This document shows positions 13,679-20,802 of a DNA stretch of 20,802 bases, piece by piece. Source of the DNA: Candidatus Martarchaeota archaeon (GTDB lineage Archaea > Micrarchaeota > Micrarchaeia > Micrarchaeales > CABMGC01). The notes beneath the pieces were generated by a model that did not search any database, had not been told where the DNA came from, and saw nothing but the letters and a program-made list of their open reading frames with translations. The DNA lies in NCBI GenBank assembly GCA_023379075.1, contig JAMCSO010000015.1, forward strand, positions 1 through 20,802, given 5' to 3'. Every line of letters starts with the position of its first letter. Position 1 is the stretch's first letter. The position numbers and the translations under genes are program-made.

Positions 13679-14497
13679 ATGGAAAATCCCAAGATTGGAG
13701 ATAATGTCAATGTTGGGAATGCCTCAGTGAAAGTAGAGCATCCTTCAATTCTTAATGTATTAAAACAGAGAGAAAATATTAAGAAGAGGCTATCCGGCAT
13801 AAAGCACCGGATAGGAGTTTATAGCGCAAAGGGTGGCGTAGGAAAAACGACAACTGCTGTGAATCTGGCTTTTGCATTGAAGGAGATGGGTTATAAGGTT
13901 GGGCTTATGGATGCAGATGTGGATTGCCCAAATCTTGCGCTCTTCCTGGGCATTGAGGGATTGCAAACAGCAGAGTATCCCCTAAGGCCTGTTGAGAAGG
14001 ATGGTATTAAGGTCATTACAACAGCGATCTTTGTTGATGACCTCAGGAGGCCGATAATATGGAGAGGCCCAATAATAGCGAAGATGATACGTGAATTTTT
14101 TGAGAATACAGATTGGGGAGAGCTTGACTATCTTATAATAGACTTGCCTCCCGGCACATCTGATGCTCCTCTATCCATAATGCAGCTTCTGGAACTTGAT
14201 GGGTTTTTGCTCGTGACTACGCCACAACATGTTGCTGCGGTAAACGCAATAAAATCTGGAAGAATGTCCAAAAGAATGGGTATTTCCATCCTTGGTGTTG
14301 TGGAGAATATGTCAACTGGGGAGCTTAGAGGCGCTGTGGAGGTGGCGAGGTCGCTAGAATGCGAACTTTTAGGCAGCATCAAGATGGATGATAAGATAGC
14401 AAGAATGAGCGACGAGGGCAAGGTGCCACTGGTCGAAGATGAGAGCATCAAAGAAGAGTATATAAATATAGCCAGGAAATTATGTAGGAGAGAGTAA
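13679..14497 (+). CDS. Mrp/Nbp35-type P-loop ATPase lacking the Fe-S CxxC motif
   Basis: Deviant-Walker P-loop ATPase related to ApbC/Mrp/Nbp35 scaffold proteins, which carry Fe-S clusters to apo-enzymes, and more distantly to ParA/MinD. The 272 residues contain the Walker A loop AKGGVGKTTT (50-59), the Mrp hallmark LIIDLPPGTSDAPLSIMQLL and VTTPQHVAAVNAIKSGRMSK. After the family's ENMS motif, where Nbp35/ApbC usually have a CxxC cluster ligand, the sequence reads GVVENMSTGELRGAVEVARS with no cysteine pair. About 45 residues precede the P loop. It is 29 bases upstream of orc1/cdc6. Alternatives are a cluster-free Mrp variant or a MinD-like protein. Confidence 0.88.
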   Translation: MENPKIGDNVNVGNASVKVEHPSILNVLKQRENIKKRLSGIKHRIGVYSAKGGVGKTTTAVNLAFALKEMGYKVGLMDADVDCPNLALFLGIEGLQTAEYPLRPVEKDGIKVITTAIFVDDLRRPIIWRGPIIAKMIREFFENTDWGELDYLIIDLPPGTSDAPLSIMQLLELDGFLLVTTPQHVAAVNAIKSGRMSKRMGISILGVVENMSTGELRGAVEVARSLECELLGSIKMDDKIARMSDEGKVPLVEDESIKEEYINIARKLCRRE

Positions 14498-14526
14498 GTG
14501 TCTCTTCTTTCTTCTGGGGTATTTTT

Positions 14527-15753
14527 ATGGAAGAGCCTTTTGCGGAGTTATTTAAGGAATCTGAGATATTTATGAATAGGGAAGTTCTCTCTCCGCATTA
14601 TATCCCTGAGCACCTTCTTTTTAGAGATAAGCAGATATCCGAGATTGTGAAGAGTCTGACGCCTTCGCTGCGCGGAGAGCGCGGAAGGAACCTGTTCATA
14701 TATGGGAAGACTGGGACGGGAAAGACCTCCTGTATGAAGCATGTCATGGACAAGATACGCGAGATACCGAACATTCATTCAAAGATATCATATATAAATT
14801 GCAGGATTTACAACTCCAGGTACAGGGTTCTGAGCAAAATTGTCGGGGACCATCTGCCAATGTATGCAAAGAGAGGATATGGCATAGTAGACATTTATGA
14901 GAAGATAATCAACTGGATTGAAGAAGACAACAAGATACTTGTGGTAGTTCTTGACGAGATAGACATTGTTAGGGACCTTGATGATTTGATATACACTTTG
15001 ACTAGGGCAAACAGCGATATCAAGTCGGGAAGCATAACCCTTGTTGGCATATCCAACAAGATATCCTTCAAGGAGAGCCTTGATCCGAGAAGCCTCTCAA
15101 CACTGTATGAGAATGAGCTTGTATTCCCACCATATAACTCTATGGAGCTTGCGTCGATAATGAAAGATCGCGCTGAAAAAGGATTCAGAAAAGATGTTAT
15201 AGACCAATCGGCAATAAACCTTGCTGCAGGAATAGCGGCAAAGGAGAGTGGTGACGCCAGGCTTGCCTTGAGGATACTCTCAAAGGCTGGAGAGATAAGC
15301 GAAGAGAGCGGACTGAAGGCAATCTCTGTTAGCCAGATAATAGAGGCTTCGCGCTCTGCTGAGGAGGAGGTCGCATACGAGATGGTAAACACCCTGCCAG
15401 AACACCAGAAATTCATAGTGTATGCGATAGCGCTTTTGTCAGTGCAGGGAAGCAAATATAAGAGACTTGTTGAGGGAAGCGATACCTACATATTCAGCGG
15501 GGAGATATACAGCAGGTATGTTGATCTGCTTGAGTCAATGCATAAAGAAGCTAAAAGTCAGAGATGGTACCGAAAGTACATTACAGACCTTGAGATGCAA
15601 GGCCTTATAATAAGCTACGAATCTGGCAGAGGGATAAGAGGACATACTAAGCTGATTAAGTTGGCATATCCACCAGACAAGATAAAGCAGACGATAGAGA
15701 AGAGCCTCTTTAGAGAGAGCGAAGCTGGAGGAAAGGATGAGGGCAAAGCATAA
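14527..15753 (+). CDS. cdc6: Orc1/Cdc6 replication initiator
   Basis: AAA+ protein that recognises the replication origin and loads the MCM helicase. It has 408 residues. Walker A is GKTGTGKT (60-67) and Walker B is VVVLDEID (around 139-146); sensor 2 lies in ESGDARLALRILSKAGE. The C-terminal ~120 residues form a winged-helix domain with the Cdc6-type segments TLPEHQKFIVYAIALLSVQ and YRKYITDLEMQGLIISYES. Start is ATG 14527. It follows the Mrp-like ATPase after 29 bases, including a T-rich stretch (14504-14526) that may separate or weakly terminate the two transcripts. Archaeal origins often lie next to this gene but none was recognised. Confidence 0.96.
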   Translation: MEEPFAELFKESEIFMNREVLSPHYIPEHLLFRDKQISEIVKSLTPSLRGERGRNLFIYGKTGTGKTSCMKHVMDKIREIPNIHSKISYINCRIYNSRYRVLSKIVGDHLPMYAKRGYGIVDIYEKIINWIEEDNKILVVVLDEIDIVRDLDDLIYTLTRANSDIKSGSITLVGISNKISFKESLDPRSLSTLYENELVFPPYNSMELASIMKDRAEKGFRKDVIDQSAINLAAGIAAKESGDARLALRILSKAGEISEESGLKAISVSQIIEASRSAEEEVAYEMVNTLPEHQKFIVYAIALLSVQGSKYKRLVEGSDTYIFSGEIYSRYVDLLESMHKEAKSQRWYRKYITDLEMQGLIISYESGRGIRGHTKLIKLAYPPDKIKQTIEKSLFRESEAGGKDEGKA

Positions 15754-15801
15754 GTCCTAAACCATCTTAAATGTTTTGGCATTGTTTATTAATGGGATAC
15801 C

Positions 15802-16734
15802 ATGGAAAAAGCGCAGAGTGCAATGGAGTATCTTGCGACTTACTCGTGGGCCATACTCATAATAATAATTGTTGCGGGGGTGCTTTTTTACATCGGGATA
15901 TTTAACAAAGGGAGTATCTCTCCAGGAGCTTCTGGAGGTAGTTGTGTAATAGTCAGGCCACAGGGACCAGGATCTACAGAGTTCCTCTCAAGGCAGGGCC
16001 TTTGCAATGTGAATCCAAGATTTGTTGCCACATTCAATGGACTTAACAGTTGGGTAGATATTCATCCAAACAGCCTGCTTACATCAGGTAACCTCACAGT
16101 TACAGCATGGGCAGACATACGTGGGCCTAGTAGGGATTTCTTTAATTTCATTGTTGTGAAAAATGGAGATTGGGGCATTGCAGTTTGCGGTACCTCAAGT
16201 TTTTTCCTTTGCTACTATGAGTATGGCGGGGTGGATGGCTCTGGCAGGAATGTGATTGACAAGAGTGTATGCAACTGCATATCATACAACAACGCTCCGA
16301 TCCAGACAGACAAATGGTATTTCGTCAGTATTGTAGTTACAAATGCTACAAAGCCATATGCGCAGGAAAGAGTTTATCTCGATGGGAACACAACACCTGT
16401 GCTTGTAGGAGGGGCCCTTATGGGTATTGGAGGATATCCAACATACACATTAGAGAACGTGAACGTGACGATTGGATATGGCCTTTACGGGAATCAGTTC
16501 ATGAACGGCAGTATAGCAAATGTCCAGATATACAATACTGCATTGAGTCCTAACGGCCTGCAGCAGCTTTACTTAGAAGGAATTGGAGGGGCTCCGATAA
16601 ATCTCCAAGCTCTTGCAGGATGGTGGCCGCTTAATGGGAATACGCAAGATTACTCAGGAAATAAGCTGAATGGATTTCCTACAGGTGATGTCGGCTATTC
16701 AAACCAATGGACCACAGATTATACAATGCCATGA
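15802..16734 (+). CDS. Surface protein with class III (pilin-type) signal peptide and LamG-like domain
   Basis: Predicted exported, cell-surface protein of 310 residues. The N terminus MEKAQSAMEYLATYSWAILI is a class III signal: A4|Q5 peptidase site with Glu at +5 of the mature protein, followed by a hydrophobic helix (to about residue 34) that assembles pilin-like filaments. The rest is a LamG/concanavalin-like beta-sandwich: RFVATFNGLNSWVDIHPNSL; GNLTVTAWADIRG; DKWYFVSIVVTNATKPYAQE; GWWPLNGNTQDYSGNKLNGF. Several N-x-S/T sites (NLT, NAT, NTT, NVT, NGS) suggest N-glycosylation, and at least seven cysteines suggest disulfides. It may mediate adhesion to a host or matrix. A fusion of pilin signal to LamG recurs in small archaeal genomes, from my general knowledge. 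It precedes mre11 by 11 bases. Confidence 0.88.
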   Translation: MEKAQSAMEYLATYSWAILIIIIVAGVLFYIGIFNKGSISPGASGGSCVIVRPQGPGSTEFLSRQGLCNVNPRFVATFNGLNSWVDIHPNSLLTSGNLTVTAWADIRGPSRDFFNFIVVKNGDWGIAVCGTSSFFLCYYEYGGVDGSGRNVIDKSVCNCISYNNAPIQTDKWYFVSIVVTNATKPYAQERVYLDGNTTPVLVGGALMGIGGYPTYTLENVNVTIGYGLYGNQFMNGSIANVQIYNTALSPNGLQQLYLEGIGGAPINLQALAGWWPLNGNTQDYSGNKLNGFPTGDVGYSNQWTTDYTMP

Positions 16735-16745
16735 GGCTGAATACT

Positions 16746-17963
16746 ATGAAGCTTGCAATACTCTCGGATTTTCATCTTGGTTATGAGCGTTTCAGAGAAG
16801 ATGCATACGCCCAGGCCAAGGAAGCATTAGACGCAGCGTCGAGAGAGGCAGATGTCCTGGTAATGCCTGGAGATATCTTTGATATGCGGAGCCCAAAGCC
16901 AGAAGTGCTTGCCGAAGCTATAAACCTATTTAGAGATCTTTCAGGTAGAACGTGGAACGCCAGGGTTACGAGATTTGATGGGAGCGGAAAGAATTTCACT
17001 GATCTCCCAATAATAGCAATACCAGGTACCCATGAGAGAAGAGCATATGGTGTTGAGGATCCTGTTGATCTGCTTGCGCTTGCCGGGCTCTTGGTAGATA
17101 TCAGCGATGGGAGAGTGTTTGTAGAGAAAAATGGGGAAAGTATATGCATATTCGGGCTCGGCGGCATAGCTGAAGAGCGATTTAAGGAGGCGTTGAAAAG
17201 CGCTGATCTTCATCCAGAACCGGGGATGTTCAATGTATTCATATTCCACCAGTCCGTGCACGAGCTGCTCCCGTTCAGCAGCGATTTCATAACCTTGGAG
17301 GACCTCCCCGTAGGATTTGATCTTTATGTTGATGGACATATACACAATAAAGTCGAGATGAAGGCGCATGGAAAGCCCTTCTTGATACCAGGAAGCACTG
17401 TTCTGACGCAGTTGAAGGAGGGAGAGCAGGAGGCGAAGGGCTTTTTTATATTTGATACAGCAACAAAGGAGTATCAGTTTAAGGAAATAAGATCTAGGAG
17501 ATTCAAGCTTGTTAAGATAGAGGTAGACGGGCTTGAACCTGAAAGAATTGCCGAAAGAATAGAGAAAGGAATCTCTTCTGAAATAGATAGAGAAGATGTA
17601 GATAAGCCAATAATACGCGTAGAGCTTGCAGGTAAGCTGATGGACGGTTTCAAAGGCATCGATATTGATATACAATCTGCAATAAGAGAGTTTAAGGATA
17701 AGGCAATAATAGAGATAGGAAAGGGAAAGGTCGAGAGCGAGCAGAAGGATGTTGATATAGCGTCCCTTAGGAGCGGGACGTTGGAGAATCTCTCAATAAA
17801 AGATTTTGGGTTGTCGGTATTTGTAGAAAAACTTGCCGAGAAAAAATACGAGCTTGAAGCAAATCCAAGGGAGCTTTTTGATTTGTTGGCTGAAGAGAGC
17901 AGCAAGGAGAAAGCGGTGAAGAGTGCGCTTGACCTGCTGTTGTATAAGAAAGAGGGAGCTTAG
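16746..17963 (+). CDS. mre11: Mre11-type DNA repair nuclease
   Basis: Metallophosphoesterase nuclease that works with Rad50 in DNA double-strand break repair. The 405 residues (ATG 16746) show the five phosphoesterase motifs: SDFHLG (D8, H10), GDIFD (D43), GTHE (T95, H96), FHQSVHE (H168) and DGHIH (H198, H200). The usual metal-binding Asn of GNHD is replaced by Thr. The C-terminal half (KEYQFKEIRSRRFKLVKIEV; helical segments after 250) fits the cap and Rad50-binding region. Rad50, HerA and NurA, usual neighbours, are not in the window. The stop shares four bases with the convergent acetyl-CoA synthetase gene. GAGG near 16731-16735 may serve as ribosome binding site. Confidence 0.92.
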   Translation: MKLAILSDFHLGYERFREDAYAQAKEALDAASREADVLVMPGDIFDMRSPKPEVLAEAINLFRDLSGRTWNARVTRFDGSGKNFTDLPIIAIPGTHERRAYGVEDPVDLLALAGLLVDISDGRVFVEKNGESICIFGLGGIAEERFKEALKSADLHPEPGMFNVFIFHQSVHELLPFSSDFITLEDLPVGFDLYVDGHIHNKVEMKAHGKPFLIPGSTVLTQLKEGEQEAKGFFIFDTATKEYQFKEIRSRRFKLVKIEVDGLEPERIAERIEKGISSEIDREDVDKPIIRVELAGKLMDGFKGIDIDIQSAIREFKDKAIIEIGKGKVESEQKDVDIASLRSGTLENLSIKDFGLSVFVEKLAEKKYELEANPRELFDLLAEESSKEKAVKSALDLLLYKKEGA

Positions 17964-19354
17964 TCCTTCCTGTTTTTGTATTGATAGTATTCGCGCAGTT
18001 TAAGCAGGGAAGAGGCTATGGCTTTTGGAGAGTCATAAACAGGAAGCCCAGAACTCTCCATCATTATCTTGTGCATCTCAGTGTAACTCGCACCTATGCT
18101 TAATACAGCCATCGGCTTTCCTGAAGATTGCTTGAAGTGGATAAGCGCTGCAGCAGTCTTTGAGTCAGCTCCAGGAGTTTGGAATAGAGCTATCACTATG
18201 ATCATATTTATGTTCGGGTCTTTGCTTATCAGGTCGAGAGCTGTGCCATAACGCTTGTAGTCGGCATCCCCTGCAAGGTCTAGGGGATTTCTCACGTTCA
18301 CCAGCTTTGGCATCGTTTTTCCGAGCGCTAGTATAGTATCTTTTGAGAACTCACCCAATACGAGTTCTTTTGATGCAGATATTGCGTCAGTTGTAAGGAC
18401 GCCGGCTCCTCCGCCATTTGTGATTATTGCTATTTTATTGCCAAGCGGTGGTGGCTCTGTGGAGAAGATTTTGGCGTAATGCAGAAGTTCGCTTATGTCT
18501 TCGCTTATTACGAAACCGAATTGCCTGAATACGGCTTCGTATGCTTCGTAATTTCCCGCCAGGGCTGCGGTGTGGGAATGTGCAGCCGCCATCCCTTCAG
18601 AAGTTCTTCCAGCCTTAAGCACTATCACGGGTTTTTTCTTTGTGATCTTCTTTGCGACCTCTATGAACTCCTTTCCGCGCTTTATTCCCTCCAGATACAT
18701 GACGATCACTTTTGTCTCGTCGTCTTCCATCAGGTAATTCAGTATGTCGACTTCGTCCACGTGGGCAGCATTCCCATAGGAAATGAATTTGGAGAGGCCG
18801 AAACCCTCTCCAGAGATTAGATCAAGGATCGTGCTTCCCACTGCTCCGCTTTGAGATACAAAGCTCACATTTCCAACCTGTGGCCTGCTAAGCTTATATG
18901 TCGGGAGAAATAAGGTATCTATCCTTGATCTTGGATCCATGACGCCCAGGCAGTTTGGCCCAAGTGTTGGCATATTATATTTTCGAGCTATGGATGCAAG
19001 CTTATCCTGAAGCTCTGTTTCACCAATCTCCGCAAATCCACCGCTTACGACAACCGCTGTTCGGACCTTCGCTTTGCCACATTCCTCAAGGACCATAGGG
19101 ACTATCGGAGCTGGAACAGCAATAACTGCAAGGTCGATGCGCTCGCGTATATCGCCTATTTTCCGTAGCACATTAACTCCGAGCATCTCCTCGTTCGGGG
19201 CCGCGTTCTTGTTGATAGCATATAAACTTCCATCATAACCGGCATTTATGTAATTCTCCAGTATGACATGGCCCACCTTTTCTGGGTCCTTTGATGCGCC
19301 TATTATGGCAACGCTCTTTGGTTTTAGCATGGGTTCAAGGTTTAAGGTTTTCAT
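17960..19354 (-). CDS. ADP-forming acetyl-CoA synthetase, alpha subunit
   Basis: With the beta subunit it converts acyl-CoA, ADP and phosphate to acid, CoA and ATP, the main substrate-level ATP step of many fermenting archaea. The 464 residues show the CoA-binding Rossmann domain (LKPKSVAIIGASKDPEKVG) then LGPNCLGVMDPRSRI, the ligase-CoA domain with FVSQSGAVGSTILDLISGEG, and the phospho-histidine loop AAAHSHTAALAG with catalytic His at 261. MYLEGIKRG carries the conserved Glu (222). ATG 19354 has a GGGTGT site upstream. The beta subunit gene lies 9 bases upstream in the same operon. Confidence 0.95.
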   Translation of the reverse strand: MKTLNLEPMLKPKSVAIIGASKDPEKVGHVILENYINAGYDGSLYAINKNAAPNEEMLGVNVLRKIGDIRERIDLAVIAVPAPIVPMVLEECGKAKVRTAVVVSGGFAEIGETELQDKLASIARKYNMPTLGPNCLGVMDPRSRIDTLFLPTYKLSRPQVGNVSFVSQSGAVGSTILDLISGEGFGLSKFISYGNAAHVDEVDILNYLMEDDETKVIVMYLEGIKRGKEFIEVAKKITKKKPVIVLKAGRTSEGMAAAHSHTAALAGNYEAYEAVFRQFGFVISEDISELLHYAKIFSTEPPPLGNKIAIITNGGGAGVLTTDAISASKELVLGEFSKDTILALGKTMPKLVNVRNPLDLAGDADYKRYGTALDLISKDPNINMIIVIALFQTPGADSKTAAALIHFKQSSGKPMAVLSIGASYTEMHKIMMESSGLPVYDSPKAIASSLLKLREYYQYKNRKD

Positions 19355-19363
19355 TTGTACACC

Positions 19364-19987
19364 CTACTCTAACACGCGAATATCGACAATGTCGTAACTT
19401 CTGTGGTGTATTATCACAGGATTGAGATCCAGCTCAGAGATGTTCTTTTCTTTAGTAAGCAGGCTTGATGTTTTTAGCAGGAGATCGCAGATCATGTCTA
19501 TGGAGGTGCCATGCTGTGTTATTACTTCTGCTGATTTCAGCTGGGCGAGCATCTCTTCCGCATCACGCCTTGTTATCGGACATACCCTTAGTGCAAAATC
19601 CCTGAAAGCCTCAACGTATATTCCTCCGAGGCCTATGAGAAGCAACTTTCCGAACTGTGGATCTGTCCTCCCCCCTATTATTACCTCTATTCCGGAAGGA
19701 GCCATCTTCTGCGCGATGATAGTATATGGAGCCAGATTCAGCTTTAATGCTTTGGATTGAAGCGCATTGAACGCTGCAGTTATCTCACTCTCGCCTGAGA
19801 GTCCGAGTGTTACAAGACCGGACTTTGATTTGTGTAATGCTTTTCCAGACAATACTTTTAGCGCTATTGGACCTGGCTTTCCGAATCTTGCAGCTTCTTC
19901 TGCACTTGTCACATATTCACTTTCTATGCTCTTTATTTTATATTTATCCAGAATCGATTTTGCCTTTGAATATTCAAGCAATCCCAT
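19364..19987 (-). CDS. ADP-forming acetyl-CoA synthetase, beta subunit (ATP-grasp)
   Basis: ATP-grasp subunit of 207 residues, near the usual ~230. It begins GLLEYSKAKSILDKYKIKSI, typical of the family's opening (LLEYEAKEILKKYGI), followed by the ATP-binding strand PIALKVLSGKALHKSKSG and GLVTLGLSGESEITAAF. The grasp segment is IIAQKMAPSGIEVIIGGRTD with PQFGKLLLIGLGGIYVEAF, and the metal/substrate site is ISELDLNPVIIHH. It is 12 bases downstream of the tail-anchored winged-helix gene and 9 upstream of the alpha subunit, so the three form an operon. Confidence 0.95.
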   Translation of the reverse strand: MGLLEYSKAKSILDKYKIKSIESEYVTSAEEAARFGKPGPIALKVLSGKALHKSKSGLVTLGLSGESEITAAFNALQSKALKLNLAPYTIIAQKMAPSGIEVIIGGRTDPQFGKLLLIGLGGIYVEAFRDFALRVCPITRRDAEEMLAQLKSAEVITQHGTSIDMICDLLLKTSSLLTKEKNISELDLNPVIIHHRSYDIVDIRVLE

Positions 19988-19999
19988 TTACCCGACCCA

Positions 20000-20683
20000 T
20001 CAAAGTATATGGTAGAAGTGAAAGATTAAAAATAGGATTGCAATTATTAGAAGGAGGAGTCCAAGAGCAACAACAAATGCCTTCCTAGACCTTCTTACTC
20101 TTGAGAGTTGCGATACATCATTGAGGATGTCCTGCGTCTCTGCTTCTGGATGAAGGGTTGCCTGCTCCTCAGTACCTATCGCTTTTGCCTCTGGCTTGCG
20201 GTCTTGCACAAGCATACGTGGGACTCCGGCCGAATTGGCTTTCAGATAGCCTTTCTCTGTGAGCAAGAGAAAGACACCCCCGTTTTTCAACTCGTAAGTA
20301 ATGAACCCTTGGCTATTAAGCTTGAAGAGTCGCAGTGCAAGATCCTTCGGGCGGAGCCCTAGGACATTCTGCAGCTCTGCTGGCACCCTGTTGCCATCGG
20401 CAAGGCGCACAAGTATATTCTCGTCAAGTTTGTCAAATTCTTCTTTTGACTTTGCTTCTGCTTCGCTCAGAAAGTTTTGTCCACTCTCGGTTATGGTTAT
20501 TGTATTTGGACCGGGATAATAGGCAGTGAACTCTATCATTCCTTTCTGCTTCAGCGCCCCTGCGATGTTTGATGCGTCGAATATGCTCGCATTCATTGCA
20601 CTGCCAAGCTTTTCTATTACTGTGCTTGGCGTGATTTTGATTAAACATGCGAGATCCATGAAATTTAATTCATCAGTTGTCAT
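20000..20683 (-). CDS. Tail-anchored winged-helix protein heading the acetyl-CoA synthetase operon
   Basis: A 227-residue protein. Two helix-turn-helix-like segments are visible: TVIEKLGSAMNASIFDASNI with GALKQKGMIEFTAYYPG, and NVLGLRPKDLALRLFKLNSQ with GFITYELKNGGVFLLLTEKG. A ~40-residue charged linker follows, then a basic patch (RVRRSRK) and one hydrophobic helix at about residues 202-225 (AFVVALGLLLLIIAILFLIF), ending in a short tail. This suggests a DNA- or protein-binding domain facing the cytosol and held in the membrane by its C terminus. ATG 20683 is preferred over ATG 20698 because the TATA-like element at 20708-20719 puts the transcription start near 20687. The family name is unknown to me; regulation of the operon is inference. 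Confidence 0.75.
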   Translation of the reverse strand: MTTDELNFMDLACLIKITPSTVIEKLGSAMNASIFDASNIAGALKQKGMIEFTAYYPGPNTITITESGQNFLSEAEAKSKEEFDKLDENILVRLADGNRVPAELQNVLGLRPKDLALRLFKLNSQGFITYELKNGGVFLLLTEKGYLKANSAGVPRMLVQDRKPEAKAIGTEEQATLHPEAETQDILNDVSQLSRVRRSRKAFVVALGLLLLIIAILFLIFHFYHIL

Positions 20684-20707
20684 ACAATCAACTATCATAC
20701 TAAGGCA

Positions 20708-20719
20708 ATAAATAAAAAG
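20708..20719 (-). promoter_or_regulatory. TATA-like element of the acetyl-CoA synthetase operon
   Basis: The minus strand reads CTTTTTATTTATTGCC. Its centre is near 20714, so transcription should start around 20687, giving an almost leaderless mRNA for ATG 20683. The remaining A/T-rich bases to 20802 hold no gene and may contain a promoter for a gene beyond the window. Confidence 0.45.
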
Positions 20720-20802
20720 AGTATTGTGAGCTAAACCTGTAGTATTTTATATTATAACATAGTTTATAGTATTAGCTTCTGCAATAGTCAGTTTTCTTTC
20801 TC

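Noticed and set aside
1..20802. tRNA or rRNA genes, CRISPR arrays, insertion sequences
   Set aside because: No T-loop/anticodon pattern, regularly spaced direct repeats, transposase motifs or long terminal inverted repeats were noticed by eye; a covariance-model search would be needed to exclude small RNAs.

Overview
This window is archaeal. It carries the archaeal exosome/proteasome superoperon (psmA, SBDS, rrp4, rrp41, rrp42, rpl37ae, rpoP), a TATA-binding protein, a histone, Orc1/Cdc6, Mre11, a geranylgeranyl-reductase-type lipid enzyme, an ADP-forming acetyl-CoA synthetase and a class III (archaellin/pilin-type) signal peptide in front of a LamG-like domain. Genes are tightly packed, many promoters look leaderless (TATA box about 27 bases before the start codon), and several genes are reduced or odd. 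That combination suggests a small-genome lineage such as Micrarchaeota/DPANN, possibly mesophilic since dnaK and grpE are present. The lineage is an inference; no rRNA or phylogenetic marker was tested.

Layout, left to right. 1-2434 (minus): winged-helix protein, grpE and dnaK in one chaperone operon with a perfect inverted repeat just upstream of its TATA box; dnaK runs off the left edge. 2505-2918 (minus): an unrecognised protein. 3019-3330 (plus): a TATA-binding protein with only ONE of the two usual repeats. 3327-4469 (minus): a GT4 glycosyltransferase, divergent from a geranylgeranyl reductase family flavoprotein (4594-5688). 5716-7819 (minus): thioredoxin, hisS and a conserved hypothetical. 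7850-8214: a promoter followed by protein-like fragments in shifting frames (gene remnant or small ORFs). 8238-9243 (plus): histone, a zinc-ribbon protein and a PRC-barrel protein. 9249-13490 (minus): the exosome/proteasome superoperon with an unrecognised 122-residue gene between rpl37ae and rpoP, and with SBDS broken into two overlapping frames at an 11-bp inverted repeat.

13679-17963 (plus): an Mrp/Nbp35-like ATPase without the CxxC motif, Orc1/Cdc6, a pilin-type LamG protein and Mre11. 17960-20683 (minus): a tail-anchored winged-helix protein followed by the beta and alpha subunits of ADP-forming acetyl-CoA synthetase.

The most notable items are the single-repeat TBP, the split or shifted SBDS, the operator-like repeat of the chaperone operon, the membrane-anchored regulator heading the acetate/ATP operon, and the unexplained genes embedded in conserved operons. 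I found no tRNA, rRNA, CRISPR array or insertion sequence.
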